NCBI GenBank assembly: GCA_018399495.1
Contig: JAGYOG010000024.1
Span: forward strand, 1 to 40,067
Length of the DNA stretch: 40,067 bases
Direction: 5' to 3'
From: Sphaerochaeta sp.
GTDB lineage: Bacteria > Spirochaetota > Spirochaetia > Sphaerochaetales > Sphaerochaetaceae
Positions 1 through 8,591 of the stretch are shown piece by piece. A model generated the notes under the pieces. It worked only from the letters and a program-made list of their open reading frames with translations, was not told the origin of the DNA and searched no databases. A program made the position numbers and the translations under genes. Numbering within the stretch: the first letter of the stretch is position 1; each line of letters begins with the position of its first letter.

Positions 1-2
1 AA

Positions 3-1856
3 GGGGCAACGGTAATCCACGAGGAGAAGCCAAACAACGTAGTGGTGCACTCTTCCTATGAAATTGGTTCCTTTGAGGAAGCAAGAAAGGAAAAAGGCCT
101 TATCAAGGTGGTCGGCGACTACGAGACCCCAATTGTTACACACTGTCATATTGAGCCGGCAAACTCGTTTGCTTATATGGAAGACGGCAAGATTGTAGTG
201 GTCACCTCCACACAGATTCCCCATATCGTACGCCGTGTCTGTTCCCAGGCTTTGGGAGTAGGATTTGGAACGATCAGAATTGTAAAACCCTATATTGGTG
301 GTGGATTCGGCAATAAGCAAGATGCTCTTACTGAGCCCTTGAATGCCTACCTTACTACCCGTGTTGGCGGCAGACCTGTCCAATTGGCATTTACCAGAGA
401 AGAGACATTTACTTGCACGAGAACAAGACACGCCATGAAGTTCCACATTGAAAGCTATATTCGTCCTGATGGCTCCTTTGCTGCTCGAAGTATCGAAGCC
501 TACTCAAATCAGGGAGCTTATGCGAGCCACGCTCATGCGTTGGTTGCCAATGCTGTGAATGGATTCAGGATGATGTACCCAGTAGGAGCTATCAAGGGAG
601 AGGCCTATACAGTCTACACCAACATGCCAACTGGTGGGGCTATGCGTGCTTACGGTATCCCACAGATCGGTTTTGCTTTAGAAGCCCATATAGATGACAT
701 TGTTGCCAAAACTGGTTTCGACTCGATCAAGATTCGTAAGCAAAATATGATGAAGCTTGGCTTCGTCGATCCGGTTACCACTATCACCTGTCACTCCACC
801 GGCCTTTCAGAGTGTATCGACAAGGGAGAGAAATATCTCTCTTACACAAAGAAGCGCAAGGAGTACGAGAAGCAGGACGGACCGGTCAGACGTGGTGTCG
901 GCATGGCAATCTTCTGCTACAAGACTGGTGTCTATCCGATCAGCTTGGAGACCTCTGCGGTTCGTATGGTACTTAACCAAGATGGTTCCCTGCAGGTGCA
1001 GATGGGAGCAACAGAGATTGGTCAGGGTGCTGACACAGTCTTCGCCATGATGGCTGCTGAAACTATCGGCGTGACCATGGACAAGATCCATATGATCAGC
1101 AAACAGGATACTGATATTACGCCCTATGACACTGGAGCATATGCCAGTCGTCAAACATATGTTTCAGGACTTGCACTGAAAAAGACTGCAGAATCATTCA
1201 AGAAAAAACTGCTTGAATTTGCCGGATTTATGCTGAAGCGTGAACCTTGGGATTTGGATATCAAGGAGAACTACATCGTCCATACTAATGAGGATGAGCG
1301 GTTGCTTTCAGTTGCCGAGGTAGCTATTGAATCCTGCTATAGCTTGACTAACTCACAGCATATTGCTGCTGAAGAGACACACCACTGCTCTGACAACACC
1401 TACTCCTTCGGAGTCTGTTTTGCTGAAGTAGAGGTGGACATTCCGATGTGTCAGGTAAAGGTATTGGATATCATCAATGTCCATGACTCAGGAACCATCA
1501 TCAACCACCAAACGGCTAGTGGACAAGTACATGGCGGCATGAGCATGGGACTGGGCTATGGGTTGTACGAACGACATTTGTTCGACCCAAAGACAGGACG
1601 CATGCTGAACGACAATCTGCTTGACTACAAGCTGATGACTGCCTTGGACACTCCCGAACTTCATGCTGATTTTGTGGAACCATACGACCCAACTGGTCCG
1701 TATGGAAACAAGGCCCTCGGAGAACCTCCTACGATTCCCGTTGCACCTGCCATCCGTAATGCAGTACTTAACGCAACCGGGGTTGCAGTAAATGCAATTC
1801 CGCTTCACCCTCAACGTCTGTTTGGTGCATTCACCGATGCGGGACTGATCAAATAA
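3..1856 (+). CDS. xdhA: Xanthine dehydrogenase-type molybdenum-binding subunit (5' partial)
   Basis: This is the large Mo-cofactor subunit of a xanthine dehydrogenase-family hydroxylase, which hydroxylates purines or similar N-heterocycles and passes electrons to the FAD and FeS subunits. The reading frame is open to the first base, so the start lies outside the window; 617 residues are present against about 750 in E. coli XdhA. Visible motifs are GGGFGNKQ, GGAMRAYG (the arginine expected to hold substrate), the cofactor-contacting GQGADTVF, and LGEPPTIP near the C-terminus with the catalytic glutamate. The FAD gene begins 12 bp downstream and the FeS gene overlaps that, so all three form one operon. 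The exact substrate cannot be read from sequence; other purine or aromatic hydroxylases have the same layout. Confidence 0.93.
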   Translation, partial: GATVIHEEKPNNVVVHSSYEIGSFEEARKEKGLIKVVGDYETPIVTHCHIEPANSFAYMEDGKIVVVTSTQIPHIVRRVCSQALGVGFGTIRIVKPYIGGGFGNKQDALTEPLNAYLTTRVGGRPVQLAFTREETFTCTRTRHAMKFHIESYIRPDGSFAARSIEAYSNQGAYASHAHALVANAVNGFRMMYPVGAIKGEAYTVYTNMPTGGAMRAYGIPQIGFALEAHIDDIVAKTGFDSIKIRKQNMMKLGFVDPVTTITCHSTGLSECIDKGEKYLSYTKKRKEYEKQDGPVRRGVGMAIFCYKTGVYPISLETSAVRMVLNQDGSLQVQMGATEIGQGADTVFAMMAAETIGVTMDKIHMISKQDTDITPYDTGAYASRQTYVSGLALKKTAESFKKKLLEFAGFMLKREPWDLDIKENYIVHTNEDERLLSVAEVAIESCYSLTNSQHIAAEETHHCSDNTYSFGVCFAEVEVDIPMCQVKVLDIINVHDSGTIINHQTASGQVHGGMSMGLGYGLYERHLFDPKTGRMLNDNLLDYKLMTALDTPELHADFVEPYDPTGPYGNKALGEPPTIPVAPAIRNAVLNATGVAVNAIPLHPQRLFGAFTDAGLIK

Positions 1857-1868
1857 AGGAAGGAGCGC

Positions 1869-2756
1869 ATGTATAATTTTAATAAACTCTATGAATCAAC
1901 CTCTGTAGAGAATGCTTTGCGGCTCAAGAAAGAGCATCCAGAAGCTCTTATCTTGGCCGGAGGCAGTGATATTCTGATCAAGATCCGCGAAGGGAAGCTT
2001 GCAGGTTGTGATCTTATCAACATCTATATGCTTGAAGAGCTGAGAGGCATCTGCTTGGAGGATGATGGTTCAATCCTCATTCGCCCGCTAACCAGCTTTA
2101 CCGATGTCTCCATGCATCCGGTGATCAGGGAACATGTTCCTGTACTCGGAGATGCTGTTGACCAGATCGGTGGACCACAGATCAGGAACATCGGCACCAT
2201 AGGTGGAAATATCTGTAATGGGGTCACCAGTGCAGACTCAGCAACCACATTCAAGGCCTATGATGCAGTCCTTGAGCTGACCAGTATGGATGGTATCCGT
2301 CTTCTCCCTTATGCGGAGTTCAATCTTGGACCTGGAAGGGTGGACCTTCGCCCAGACGAGATTATGACTGGTATCCGCATTTCGAAGGAAAGCTATGAGA
2401 ATACCTACGGGCACTACATCAAGTATGCGATGCGACGTGCCATGGATATCGCAACCCTTGGATGCTCTGTAAATGTTAGACTAAGCAAGAACAAGGACGC
2501 GATTGACAGGCTTCGCATTGCCTTTGGTGTTGCGGCCCCGATTCCCATCCGTTCCGCACATGCAGAAGAAAGTGCCAAGGGACATGCCCTCGATACAGCA
2601 CTGCTGGAAGCGGTTGCTGAGGGTGCACTTGCTGATGTTACTCCAAGAACCAGTTGGAGAGCGAGCAAGGAATTTAGACTACAGTTGGTAAAGGAGCTCG
2701 CAAAACGAGCAACCAATGCTGCTGTAGAGAAAGCTGGAGGAACAATCAATGGCTAA
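1869..2756 (+). CDS. xdhB: Xanthine dehydrogenase-type FAD-binding subunit
   Basis: This is the middle subunit of the hydroxylase, binding FAD and carrying electrons from the FeS clusters to the final acceptor. It has 295 residues, matching the roughly 290 of E. coli XdhB. The FAD-binding signatures of the CO dehydrogenase flavoprotein family are clear: LAGGSDILIKIREG near residue 30, and IRNIGTIGGNICNG near residues 105-120. A CO_deh_flav_C-like region follows. The start has a strong Shine-Dalgarno (AAGGAAGGAG) four bases before ATG. It overlaps the next gene by 8 bp, which suggests translational coupling. Confidence 0.93.
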   Translation: MYNFNKLYESTSVENALRLKKEHPEALILAGGSDILIKIREGKLAGCDLINIYMLEELRGICLEDDGSILIRPLTSFTDVSMHPVIREHVPVLGDAVDQIGGPQIRNIGTIGGNICNGVTSADSATTFKAYDAVLELTSMDGIRLLPYAEFNLGPGRVDLRPDEIMTGIRISKESYENTYGHYIKYAMRRAMDIATLGCSVNVRLSKNKDAIDRLRIAFGVAAPIPIRSAHAEESAKGHALDTALLEAVAEGALADVTPRTSWRASKEFRLQLVKELAKRATNAAVEKAGGTING

Positions 2757-3240
2757 TAGAGATATCAACTGCACAATCAATGGGAAGCAAAGAACCTTTA
2801 CGGTGGACATTCGTTCGTCCCTTTTGGATATGCTCCGTGGGAACGCTGGCTTGGACAGCATCAAGCATGGTTGTGATGTAGGAGAGTGTGGTGCCTGTAC
2901 TGTTCTGATCGATGGAAAGCCGTTCAACTCTTGTATTTATATGGCAATCTGGGCCGAGGGAAAGGATATCCTGACCCTTGAAGGTTTGAGTGATACCAAG
3001 GGAACAATCAGCGACATTCAACAAGCCTTTATCGATGAGGGCGCTGTACAGTGTGGCTTCTGTACCCCAGGATTCATCATGTCTTCCATTCCCATCATCA
3101 ATAAGGAAACTCCCTCAACTCGGGAAGATATTAGAAAGCAGGTAGCAGGCAACCTTTGCAGGTGCACCGGCTATGAGCATATTGTTAATGCAATTGAGAA
3201 AACACAGAAGAAGCGTATTGCAGAGAAAAAAAAGAACTAG
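2749..3240 (+). CDS. xdhC: Xanthine dehydrogenase-type [2Fe-2S] subunit
   Basis: This small iron-sulfur subunit carries two [2Fe-2S] clusters that link the Mo site to FAD. All eight ligands are visible: C42, C47, C50 and C62 form the plant-ferredoxin-like cluster (GECGACTVLIDG), and C102, C105, C137 and C139 form the second (CGFCTPG and CRCTG). At 163 residues it matches E. coli XdhC (159). Here xdhC means the FeS subunit, not the unrelated maturation factor of the same name. It is the last gene of the operon, with a terminator hairpin 27 bp after the stop. Confidence 0.94.
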   Translation: MANRDINCTINGKQRTFTVDIRSSLLDMLRGNAGLDSIKHGCDVGECGACTVLIDGKPFNSCIYMAIWAEGKDILTLEGLSDTKGTISDIQQAFIDEGAVQCGFCTPGFIMSSIPIINKETPSTREDIRKQVAGNLCRCTGYEHIVNAIEKTQKKRIAEKKKN

Positions 3241-3267
3241 AAATTCTCTTTCTTTCTTACTGAAAAT

Positions 3268-3296
3268 GGGATTACCAGAAATGGTAGTCCCTTTTT
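3268..3296 (+). terminator. Rho-independent terminator after the xdh operon
   Basis: A 9-bp stem (GGGATTACC with GGTAGTCCC, one G-T wobble), a six-base loop and five T residues follow the FeS-subunit stop codon. It lies between the xdh operon and the convergent trmO gene and may serve both strands poorly or well; only the plus-strand T run is clear. Confidence 0.8.
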
Positions 3297-3332
3297 CATA
3301 TAGGAGCATGATCTTCAAATTGAAGAATGTAG

Positions 3333-4043
3333 CTATACTAACTGTTTCACGTCACATACCGTTACGGTACCCTTTCCCACTGTGAACCTAATGTTGAAAT
3401 CTGCAAAGTTTAACCCATAGACTCTTTTTGGATCGTGTTGGTAGGAAGGTCTTGGATCATTCGCTAATACACCGAGCAGAGCCTCCCTCTTATTGATCGG
3501 AATGAGATTAAGCAAGGATTCACAAAATTCTACCTGCAATACATGTGATTGTGTAATCTCAGCGAACCCCTCTGTTGCTTCAGGATGACTGTCTGCAAAG
3601 GGAATGTATGGCTTGATATCATAAATCGGGGTGTTGTCCATAAGGTCAGCACCGGTGATGTGAAGTATTGGACCCAACCTTGGATGTATTTCCAAACCTG
3701 CAAGTTTCACTGATGAAAGACCAATTGGATTCGGGCGAAAAGGGGAACGGGTTGCAAATACACCCATGCGTTTTTTCCCTCCCAGACGGGGTGGACGAAC
3801 AGTGGGAGACCACGTCTCTCGTGCTGTTTCAGAAAACTCCCAAATAAGCCAAATGTAGGAAAATCCCTCCAGACCCCTGAGGGCATCAACAGTACGGTAA
3901 GCAGGTTCAAAAACGATGGTAGCCTCCAGACTTTCAACAATACCACTTTGTCTGGGAATACCAAACTTTGAAGAGAAGTCGGTATGGATACGTGCAATCA
4001 CATTAAGACGAGGAGACTGTAAGGTACCTGTTATGTTGGTCAT
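3333..4043 (-). CDS. trmO: tRNA (adenine(37)-N6)-methyltransferase TrmO/TsaA
   Basis: This member of the TsaA/YaeB (TrmO) family methylates N6 of t6A37 in threonine tRNAs using S-adenosylmethionine. It has 236 residues (E. coli YaeB has 235). The family blocks are clear: an N-terminal beta-barrel core with GIPRQSG, LEGFSYIWLIWEF, the signature ATRSPFRPNPIGLSSV near residues 97-112, and a C-terminal stretch with DNTPIYDIKPYIPFADS. The start is supported by AAGGAG eight bases upstream on the minus strand. It stands alone, convergent to the xdh operon and divergent from panE. Confidence 0.93.
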   Translation of the reverse strand: MTNITGTLQSPRLNVIARIHTDFSSKFGIPRQSGIVESLEATIVFEPAYRTVDALRGLEGFSYIWLIWEFSETARETWSPTVRPPRLGGKKRMGVFATRSPFRPNPIGLSSVKLAGLEIHPRLGPILHITGADLMDNTPIYDIKPYIPFADSHPEATEGFAEITQSHVLQVEFCESLLNLIPINKREALLGVLANDPRPSYQHDPKRVYGLNFADFNIRFTVGKGTVTVCDVKQLV

Positions 4044-4370
4044 AAGGCCTGCTCCTTCTATGGATCTCTATTGGTTTTCTACAGTAGTACTTAGTTGTAA
4101 ACTAAAAACTGATTTCTTGCAAATGCGAGGGATCTTTTGGTATAGATAACCGGATTTTGTTATCTTATATCTCTTCTATCAATAATGAATTAAGAGTAAT
4201 AATTTACTTTATGCTTCTCCAGATGGCAATATATAAAACTTACAGTACATTGTACAGAGGAAACAAAATTGTAAATTACTGGTTACCTTTTTTAATGTAC
4301 CTCTTCCTTCTAGTCTTGCGTAATCTTTTCACTTCCCTGTAGTCTACTATTCATAATTGGAGGAACCTCA
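4044..4370. other. AT-rich intergenic region between trmO and the PanE-family gene
   Basis: These 327 bases hold no convincing gene. It must contain promoters for both divergent genes, but no strong -35/-10 pair stands out. A short hairpin (GATAAC, eight-base loop, GTTATC) lies near 4146-4165. A 61-codon open frame here has no ribosome binding site and no family resemblance. Confidence 0.5.
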
Positions 4371-5390
4371 ATGCGTATTGCCATCTATGGGGCAGGGTCA
4401 CTGGGAACCATTTTGGGAGCATATCTCAGCGAAAAAGGAATAGCCGCAGAGCTGATCAGCAGGAACAAGGAACACATTGGGGCACTCCAAGATAAAGGCG
4501 CACAGATAGTTGGCAAGCGAACTGCCACCATTCCTGTCACCGCCATTCTTCCTGAAGACATACATGGACAGTACGACCTCATTTTTCTGCTTACAAAACA
4601 GCTTGAGAACGATCGAGTAGCATCCTTCCTAAAACCTTTTCTTGCAGAGAACGGGATACTCTGTACTATGCAAAACGGAATACCCGAACCTACCTTGATG
4701 AAGATTCTTGGTAAAAACCGTGTTTGTGGATGCACCATCGGGTGGGGTGCTACCCTGGTTGGCAGTGGCGTAGTTGAACTAACCAGTGACGTGGATACCT
4801 TCTCATTCAATCTTGGAGTACCTGTTCCTGGACAAGAAGCATGGCTCGGGCAGATTGCTTCTATCCTTTCAGTAATGGGGAGTGTAACCATTGAACAGAA
4901 TCTCATGGGAGCCCGCTGGTCGAAACTCCTGATCAACGCCTCGTTCAGTGGGACAGCAACGGTTCTTGGTTGTACGTTTGGTGAGGTAGCTACAAACAAA
5001 AAAGCAAGAAGAATAGCCCAGAGCATCATCAAGGAGTGCATCGATGTAGCACATGCCTCTTCCATCAACCTGGAACCCATCCAAGGAAAGAACATAGAAA
5101 CACTCTTCAACTACAAAGGTACCTTCAAGAAGTGGATTAGTTTTGCTTTGATCCCCTTCGCAATTCGTAAACATCGCCAGCTGAAACCAAGCATGCTCCA
5201 AGACATCCAGAAGGGAAAAGCTTGTGAAGTGGATGCCATAAACGGGGTAGTCAGCGAACAAGGAAGAACTATGGGAATCCTTACCCCTGTAAATGACCAA
5301 GTGGTCTCACTCATTCACTCAATTGAAGAAGGATACCTAAAACCCAGATTGGAGAATTTACAACTCTTTGAAGAAATAACTGGGAACTAG
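4371..5390 (+). CDS. 2-dehydropantoate 2-reductase family protein (ApbA/PanE)
   Basis: This is an NADPH-dependent ketopantoate reductase-family enzyme, which in the pantothenate pathway reduces 2-dehydropantoate to pantoate. The Rossmann motif GAGSLGT starts at residue 7. A typical family segment LLTKQLEND and MQNGIPEP follow, and the helical C-terminal domain has the usual GARWSKLLINA stretch. Its 339 residues are slightly longer than E. coli PanE (303). The start is backed by GGAGG eight bases upstream. No panB or panC is nearby, so it may be a paralogue acting on another 2-oxo acid; pantothenate synthesis is only likely. Confidence 0.85.
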   Translation: MRIAIYGAGSLGTILGAYLSEKGIAAELISRNKEHIGALQDKGAQIVGKRTATIPVTAILPEDIHGQYDLIFLLTKQLENDRVASFLKPFLAENGILCTMQNGIPEPTLMKILGKNRVCGCTIGWGATLVGSGVVELTSDVDTFSFNLGVPVPGQEAWLGQIASILSVMGSVTIEQNLMGARWSKLLINASFSGTATVLGCTFGEVATNKKARRIAQSIIKECIDVAHASSINLEPIQGKNIETLFNYKGTFKKWISFALIPFAIRKHRQLKPSMLQDIQKGKACEVDAINGVVSEQGRTMGILTPVNDQVVSLIHSIEEGYLKPRLENLQLFEEITGN

Positions 5391-5567
5391 TGAATCTTCT
5401 GTCCATACATTGACTCTTTGTGTAATAAACCCTACTGTAAGGGAACTTACGTATTTGTGTTTCTTTTTGTTCCTAATCCTATCTTTGAAGCCGTGTTGTG
5501 AAACTATTATGCTATCTGACGGGTTCCCGAACGAACTATACCCAAATTCTTAAAATACCCACAGAAA

Positions 5568-5597
5568 GCAGACACATGGTCTGCAAAGGAACCTAAC
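5568..5597 (+). promoter_or_regulatory. Hairpin abutting the RRM-protein ribosome binding site
   Basis: A perfect 6-bp stem (GCAGAC, loop ACATG, GTCTGC) ends one base before the Shine-Dalgarno AAAGGA of the RRM gene. Such placement could modulate ribosome access. The 5391-5567 stretch upstream holds a small GTAAG-GGAA-CTTAC hairpin and TATTAT-like elements but no promoter that can be assigned firmly. Confidence 0.45.
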
Positions 5598-5879
5598 ATG
5601 GCAAAAAAAATCTATGTCGGAAACATGAGCTACCAAACTTCAGAAGAGTCATTGTACTCCCTGTTCGCACAATTCGGTGACGTGCTGAGTGCACGTATCA
5701 TCGTCGATCGTGATACCAATCGTCCCAAAGGGTTTGCATTCGTTGAGATGGATCAGGATGACGCAGCTGTTGCTGCCATCTCCCAGCTTGATGGTCAAGA
5801 ACTCGATGGTCGTAACTTGAAAGTAAACGAAGCAATTGATCGCCCCAGAAATGAACAGCGCAATTCCTACCGTTACTAA
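5598..5879 (+). CDS. Small RRM-domain RNA-binding protein
   Basis: This 93-residue protein is a single RNA recognition motif with a short tail. RNP-2 is IYVGNMS at residues 4-10 and RNP-1 is KGFAFVEM at about residues 43-50, so the aromatic RNA-stacking residues are in place. It resembles the cyanobacterial Rbp and spirochaete single-RRM proteins, which bind single-stranded RNA and are often cold-responsive. The tail is rich in arginine and asparagine. It is monocistronic, with its own upstream hairpin and a strong terminator. The target RNA is unknown. Confidence 0.92.
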   Translation: MAKKIYVGNMSYQTSEESLYSLFAQFGDVLSARIIVDRDTNRPKGFAFVEMDQDDAAVAAISQLDGQELDGRNLKVNEAIDRPRNEQRNSYRY

Positions 5880-5898
5880 GTAATACAGAACTATCACT

Positions 5899-5936
5899 AA
5901 CAAAGGGACCAAATTGAATAGGTCCCTTTGTTGTTT
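5899..5936 (+). terminator. Rho-independent terminator after the RRM gene
   Basis: A perfect 12-bp stem (AACAAAGGGACC pairing with GGTCCCTTTGTT) has a ten-base AT-rich loop and is followed by GTTTCTT. It starts 20 bp after the stop codon. Confidence 0.88.
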
Positions 5937-6133
5937 CTTACGCACAAACAAAAATCTGGAAATGTTGTAAAACTCGACTGATTGTGTCTTACTCCCATGG
6001 TTTTCTATTCATCACTATTGGAAAATCATTGAAGCTTTCCTAGTAAAGCTGATACCCAATTTTTTATTCCAGAACACTACACAACTCCATAGAGCATACG
6101 ATAATCCATCAACGAAATACATTAAAAAACAAT

Positions 6134-6175
6134 GTATGTTAAACGCTTGACATACTAATTTCAGTATTGCATAGT
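6134..6175 (+). promoter_or_regulatory. LacI-type operator overlapping the sucrose phosphorylase promoter
   Basis: A 22-bp dyad at 6134-6155 has the core TGTTAAACGCTTGACA; 9 of 11 base pairs match and the centre is the CG typical of LacI-family operators. Its right half contains a consensus -35 TTGACA (6147-6152). A 17-bp spacer leads to a -10-like CATAGT (6170-6175). Transcription would start near 6182, just before the ribosome binding site at 6193. The LacI-family gene two genes downstream is the obvious repressor. Confidence 0.8.
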
Positions 6176-6202
6176 GGAGTCGATTATCTACTGGAGGAAG
6201 CT

Positions 6203-7630
6203 ATGAAAAATGGAGTCATGCTTATCACCTATCCCGACTCGATGGGTTCGAACCTTTCCGACTTGGAAACAATCCTTTCCAAACATTTCAACAAGGCATT
6301 GACCTCTCTGCATATCCTCCCCTTCTTTCCCTCATCAGGTGACCGGGGCTTCGCTCCATACACCTATGAAGACGTTGATCCTGCTTTTGGCACATGGAAG
6401 GACATCGATGCCCTCGCGAAATCCTATGACCTGGTCTTCGACTATATGATTAACCATATCTCTGCCCAAAGTCCTTTATTGAAGGAGTATCTCAATGAAG
6501 GACCCGAGTCACCACGCCAGGACTATTTTATAGATTACAATTCCTTCTGGGATGGAGAACCCACAGAAGAGCAAATCATGAAGATTTACAAACGAAAGCC
6601 AAAAGACCCCTACTCCACGGTAACCTTTTCCAATGGTGAGAAGAAAAAACTCTGGTGTACCTTCAGCGAAGAACAGATCGATCTTAACGTACAGAATGAG
6701 ATGGGTGTATCCTACCTGAAAGCAAACCTTGCCAGACTTGCTCAGCATGGAGCAAAGATCATACGTCTCGATGCATTTGCATATGCGATCAAGAAAAGGG
6801 ATACCGACTGTTTTTTTGTGGAGCCGGAAACCTGGCACCTATTGGCTAAATGCCGCATTGCAGTGGATATGTATGGGGCAGACGTACTTCCCGAAATCCA
6901 CGAGCACTACTCCATCCAGCTCAAGCTTGCCAACAATAGTTATCCAGTTTATGACTTCGCCTTGCCGATGCTGATGCTCCACGCACTCTACTTTCACCAG
7001 ACCCAGTACCTGAAAAACTGGTTTACTATCTGCCCCAGAAATCAGCATACCACCCTGGATACCCATGATGGAATTGGGATTGTGGATGTCTATGGATTAT
7101 TGCCTGACAAAGAGATCGAAGCAACCAAGGAGCATCTCTACGCCCATGGGGCGAATGTTAAGCGCATCTACAACAGTGAAACGTACAACAACCTGGATAT
7201 CTACCAGATCAACTGCACCTATTATTCTGCCCTTGGAGAAAATGACCGGGCATACCTGCTTGCCAGAGCAGTTCAGTTTTTCAGCCCAGGAATCCCACAA
7301 ATCTACTATGTGGGAATGCTCGCCGGGAGCAACGACCTAGAACTGCTCGAAGAGACAAAGGAAGGGAGGAACATCAACCGCCACTACTACACCAAGGAGG
7401 AGATTGATAAGGCGGTGCAGCGGCCTGTCGTGGTTGCGCTCCGCTTGCTGATGGAACTTCGCTCCTCTCACCCCGCTTTTGATGGAATCTTCCAGATGGA
7501 GGAACCCACAGATGAAGAAAACCTGATTATTACCTGGGAACACCGTGGAAGGGCAATCACCCTTAAAGCAGACTTCGAAACCTACTCCTTTACCATCGAG
7601 GAGGGTGAACATACCCTCATGAGGTTGTAA
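6203..7630 (+). CDS. Sucrose phosphorylase (GH13_18)
   Basis: This cytoplasmic enzyme splits sucrose with phosphate into alpha-glucose 1-phosphate and fructose, keeping the energy of the bond. The sequence follows Leuconostoc-type sucrose phosphorylase closely from LITYPDS to the C-terminus. The GH13 catalytic residues are D190 (RLDAFAY), E231 (EIHEHY) and D289 (DTHDGIG). The family stretches GVHLLPFFPS-like (here SLHILPFFPSSGDRGF) and TKEGRNINRHYY are present. An upstream in-frame ATG at 6167 would precede the predicted transcription start; ATG 6203 has GGAGG five bases before it and gives 475 residues. Sucrose 6F-phosphate phosphorylase is a close relative and cannot be excluded. No sugar transporter is adjacent. 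Confidence 0.9.
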   Translation: MKNGVMLITYPDSMGSNLSDLETILSKHFNKALTSLHILPFFPSSGDRGFAPYTYEDVDPAFGTWKDIDALAKSYDLVFDYMINHISAQSPLLKEYLNEGPESPRQDYFIDYNSFWDGEPTEEQIMKIYKRKPKDPYSTVTFSNGEKKKLWCTFSEEQIDLNVQNEMGVSYLKANLARLAQHGAKIIRLDAFAYAIKKRDTDCFFVEPETWHLLAKCRIAVDMYGADVLPEIHEHYSIQLKLANNSYPVYDFALPMLMLHALYFHQTQYLKNWFTICPRNQHTTLDTHDGIGIVDVYGLLPDKEIEATKEHLYAHGANVKRIYNSETYNNLDIYQINCTYYSALGENDRAYLLARAVQFFSPGIPQIYYVGMLAGSNDLELLEETKEGRNINRHYYTKEEIDKAVQRPVVVALRLLMELRSSHPAFDGIFQMEEPTDEENLIITWEHRGRAITLKADFETYSFTIEEGEHTLMRL

Positions 7631-7631
7631 C

Positions 7632-8591
7632 ATGCCTACGATCAAGGATGTTGCCCTCAAAGCAGGCGTTACCATAACCACCGTCTCCAGGGTCATGAAC
7701 AACCGGGGCTATTTAAGTGAGAAGACAAAGGAAAAGGTGCATCAGGCAATGCAAGAGCTCGACTACCACCCCAGTGAGGTAGCACGTTCACTTGCCCAGA
7801 AACAGACTACCCTACTGGGAGTTATCGTCCCTTCCCTGTTGCATCCCTACTACAGCGAGGTGATCAACGCCTTGGAGCATCATGCATCCATCCTTGGATT
7901 GAAGCTCCTTGTCTGCAATGCACAACGGAATGCACAGAAAGAGAGGGAATACATCGACATGCTCAAGGCAAACAAGGTTGCAGGAATCATCCTCTGCACC
8001 CAAAGCCACAGCTCAGTTCGCTCACTTGTCAATCTTCCTGTGGTTACCCTTGAACGCTCCATCAGTCCATCAGTACCAGCCATTCTTTGTGACAACGAAA
8101 TGGGAGGCCATCTAGCTGCAAAGCATTTGCTTTCTCGAGGATGCAAAAACCTGGTCATGATAAACGGGGGAAGGTCAAGCGAGGAACGGGTCAGAGGATT
8201 CACCCGAACATGTGAGGAATCATCCACTTTCTTTCACGTGGTACAAGCAAGCAAACGGCAGTTCAACCAGCTCGACTATGCAGACTTGATCAATTCACTC
8301 TTCATTGAGAATCACCCCATCGATGGGGTGTTCGCCTCAAGTGACGTTATCGCTGCACAAGTTATCCAAATCTGCCACAAGAGAGGGCTTCGCATTCCCG
8401 ATGAGGTCAAGGTCATCGGGTTTGACGATGTCGATCTTGCCCGGCTTCTCAGCCCGGCACTCTCTACCATTCATCAACCAATCGAAGAGCTCTGCGCTTG
8501 GGCAATCCAGACCATTGTGGGCTGGGATACTACCAAACAGCAAAGCCGCATCGTCCTTCCCGTCAATCTTATACAACGCTCAAGCACCTAA
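7632..8591 (+). CDS. LacI-family transcriptional repressor
   Basis: The N-terminal LacI helix-turn-helix and hinge (IKDVALKAGVTITTVSRVMNN, residues 4-24) precede a periplasmic-binding-protein-like effector domain, for 319 residues in all. The gene begins one base after the sucrose phosphorylase stop, so the two are co-transcribed. The dyad at 6134-6155 is therefore its likely operator, making the operon self-regulated. The effector is probably sucrose or a sugar phosphate, by inference from context. The stop codon overlaps the stop of the convergent histidine kinase gene in the tetranucleotide CTAA. Confidence 0.92.
   Translation: MPTIKDVALKAGVTITTVSRVMNNRGYLSEKTKEKVHQAMQELDYHPSEVARSLAQKQTTLLGVIVPSLLHPYYSEVINALEHHASILGLKLLVCNAQRNAQKEREYIDMLKANKVAGIILCTQSHSSVRSLVNLPVVTLERSISPSVPAILCDNEMGGHLAAKHLLSRGCKNLVMINGGRSSEERVRGFTRTCEESSTFFHVVQASKRQFNQLDYADLINSLFIENHPIDGVFASSDVIAAQVIQICHKRGLRIPDEVKVIGFDDVDLARLLSPALSTIHQPIEELCAWAIQTIVGWDTTKQQSRIVLPVNLIQRSST

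Noticed and set aside
4157-4342. A 61-codon hydrophobic ORF as a small membrane protein
   Set aside because: AT-rich intergenic sequence, no ribosome binding site, no family resemblance.
6167-6202. Upstream in-frame ATG for sucrose phosphorylase
   Set aside because: It lies within the predicted promoter and has no ribosome binding site; ATG 6203 has GGAGG at good spacing.
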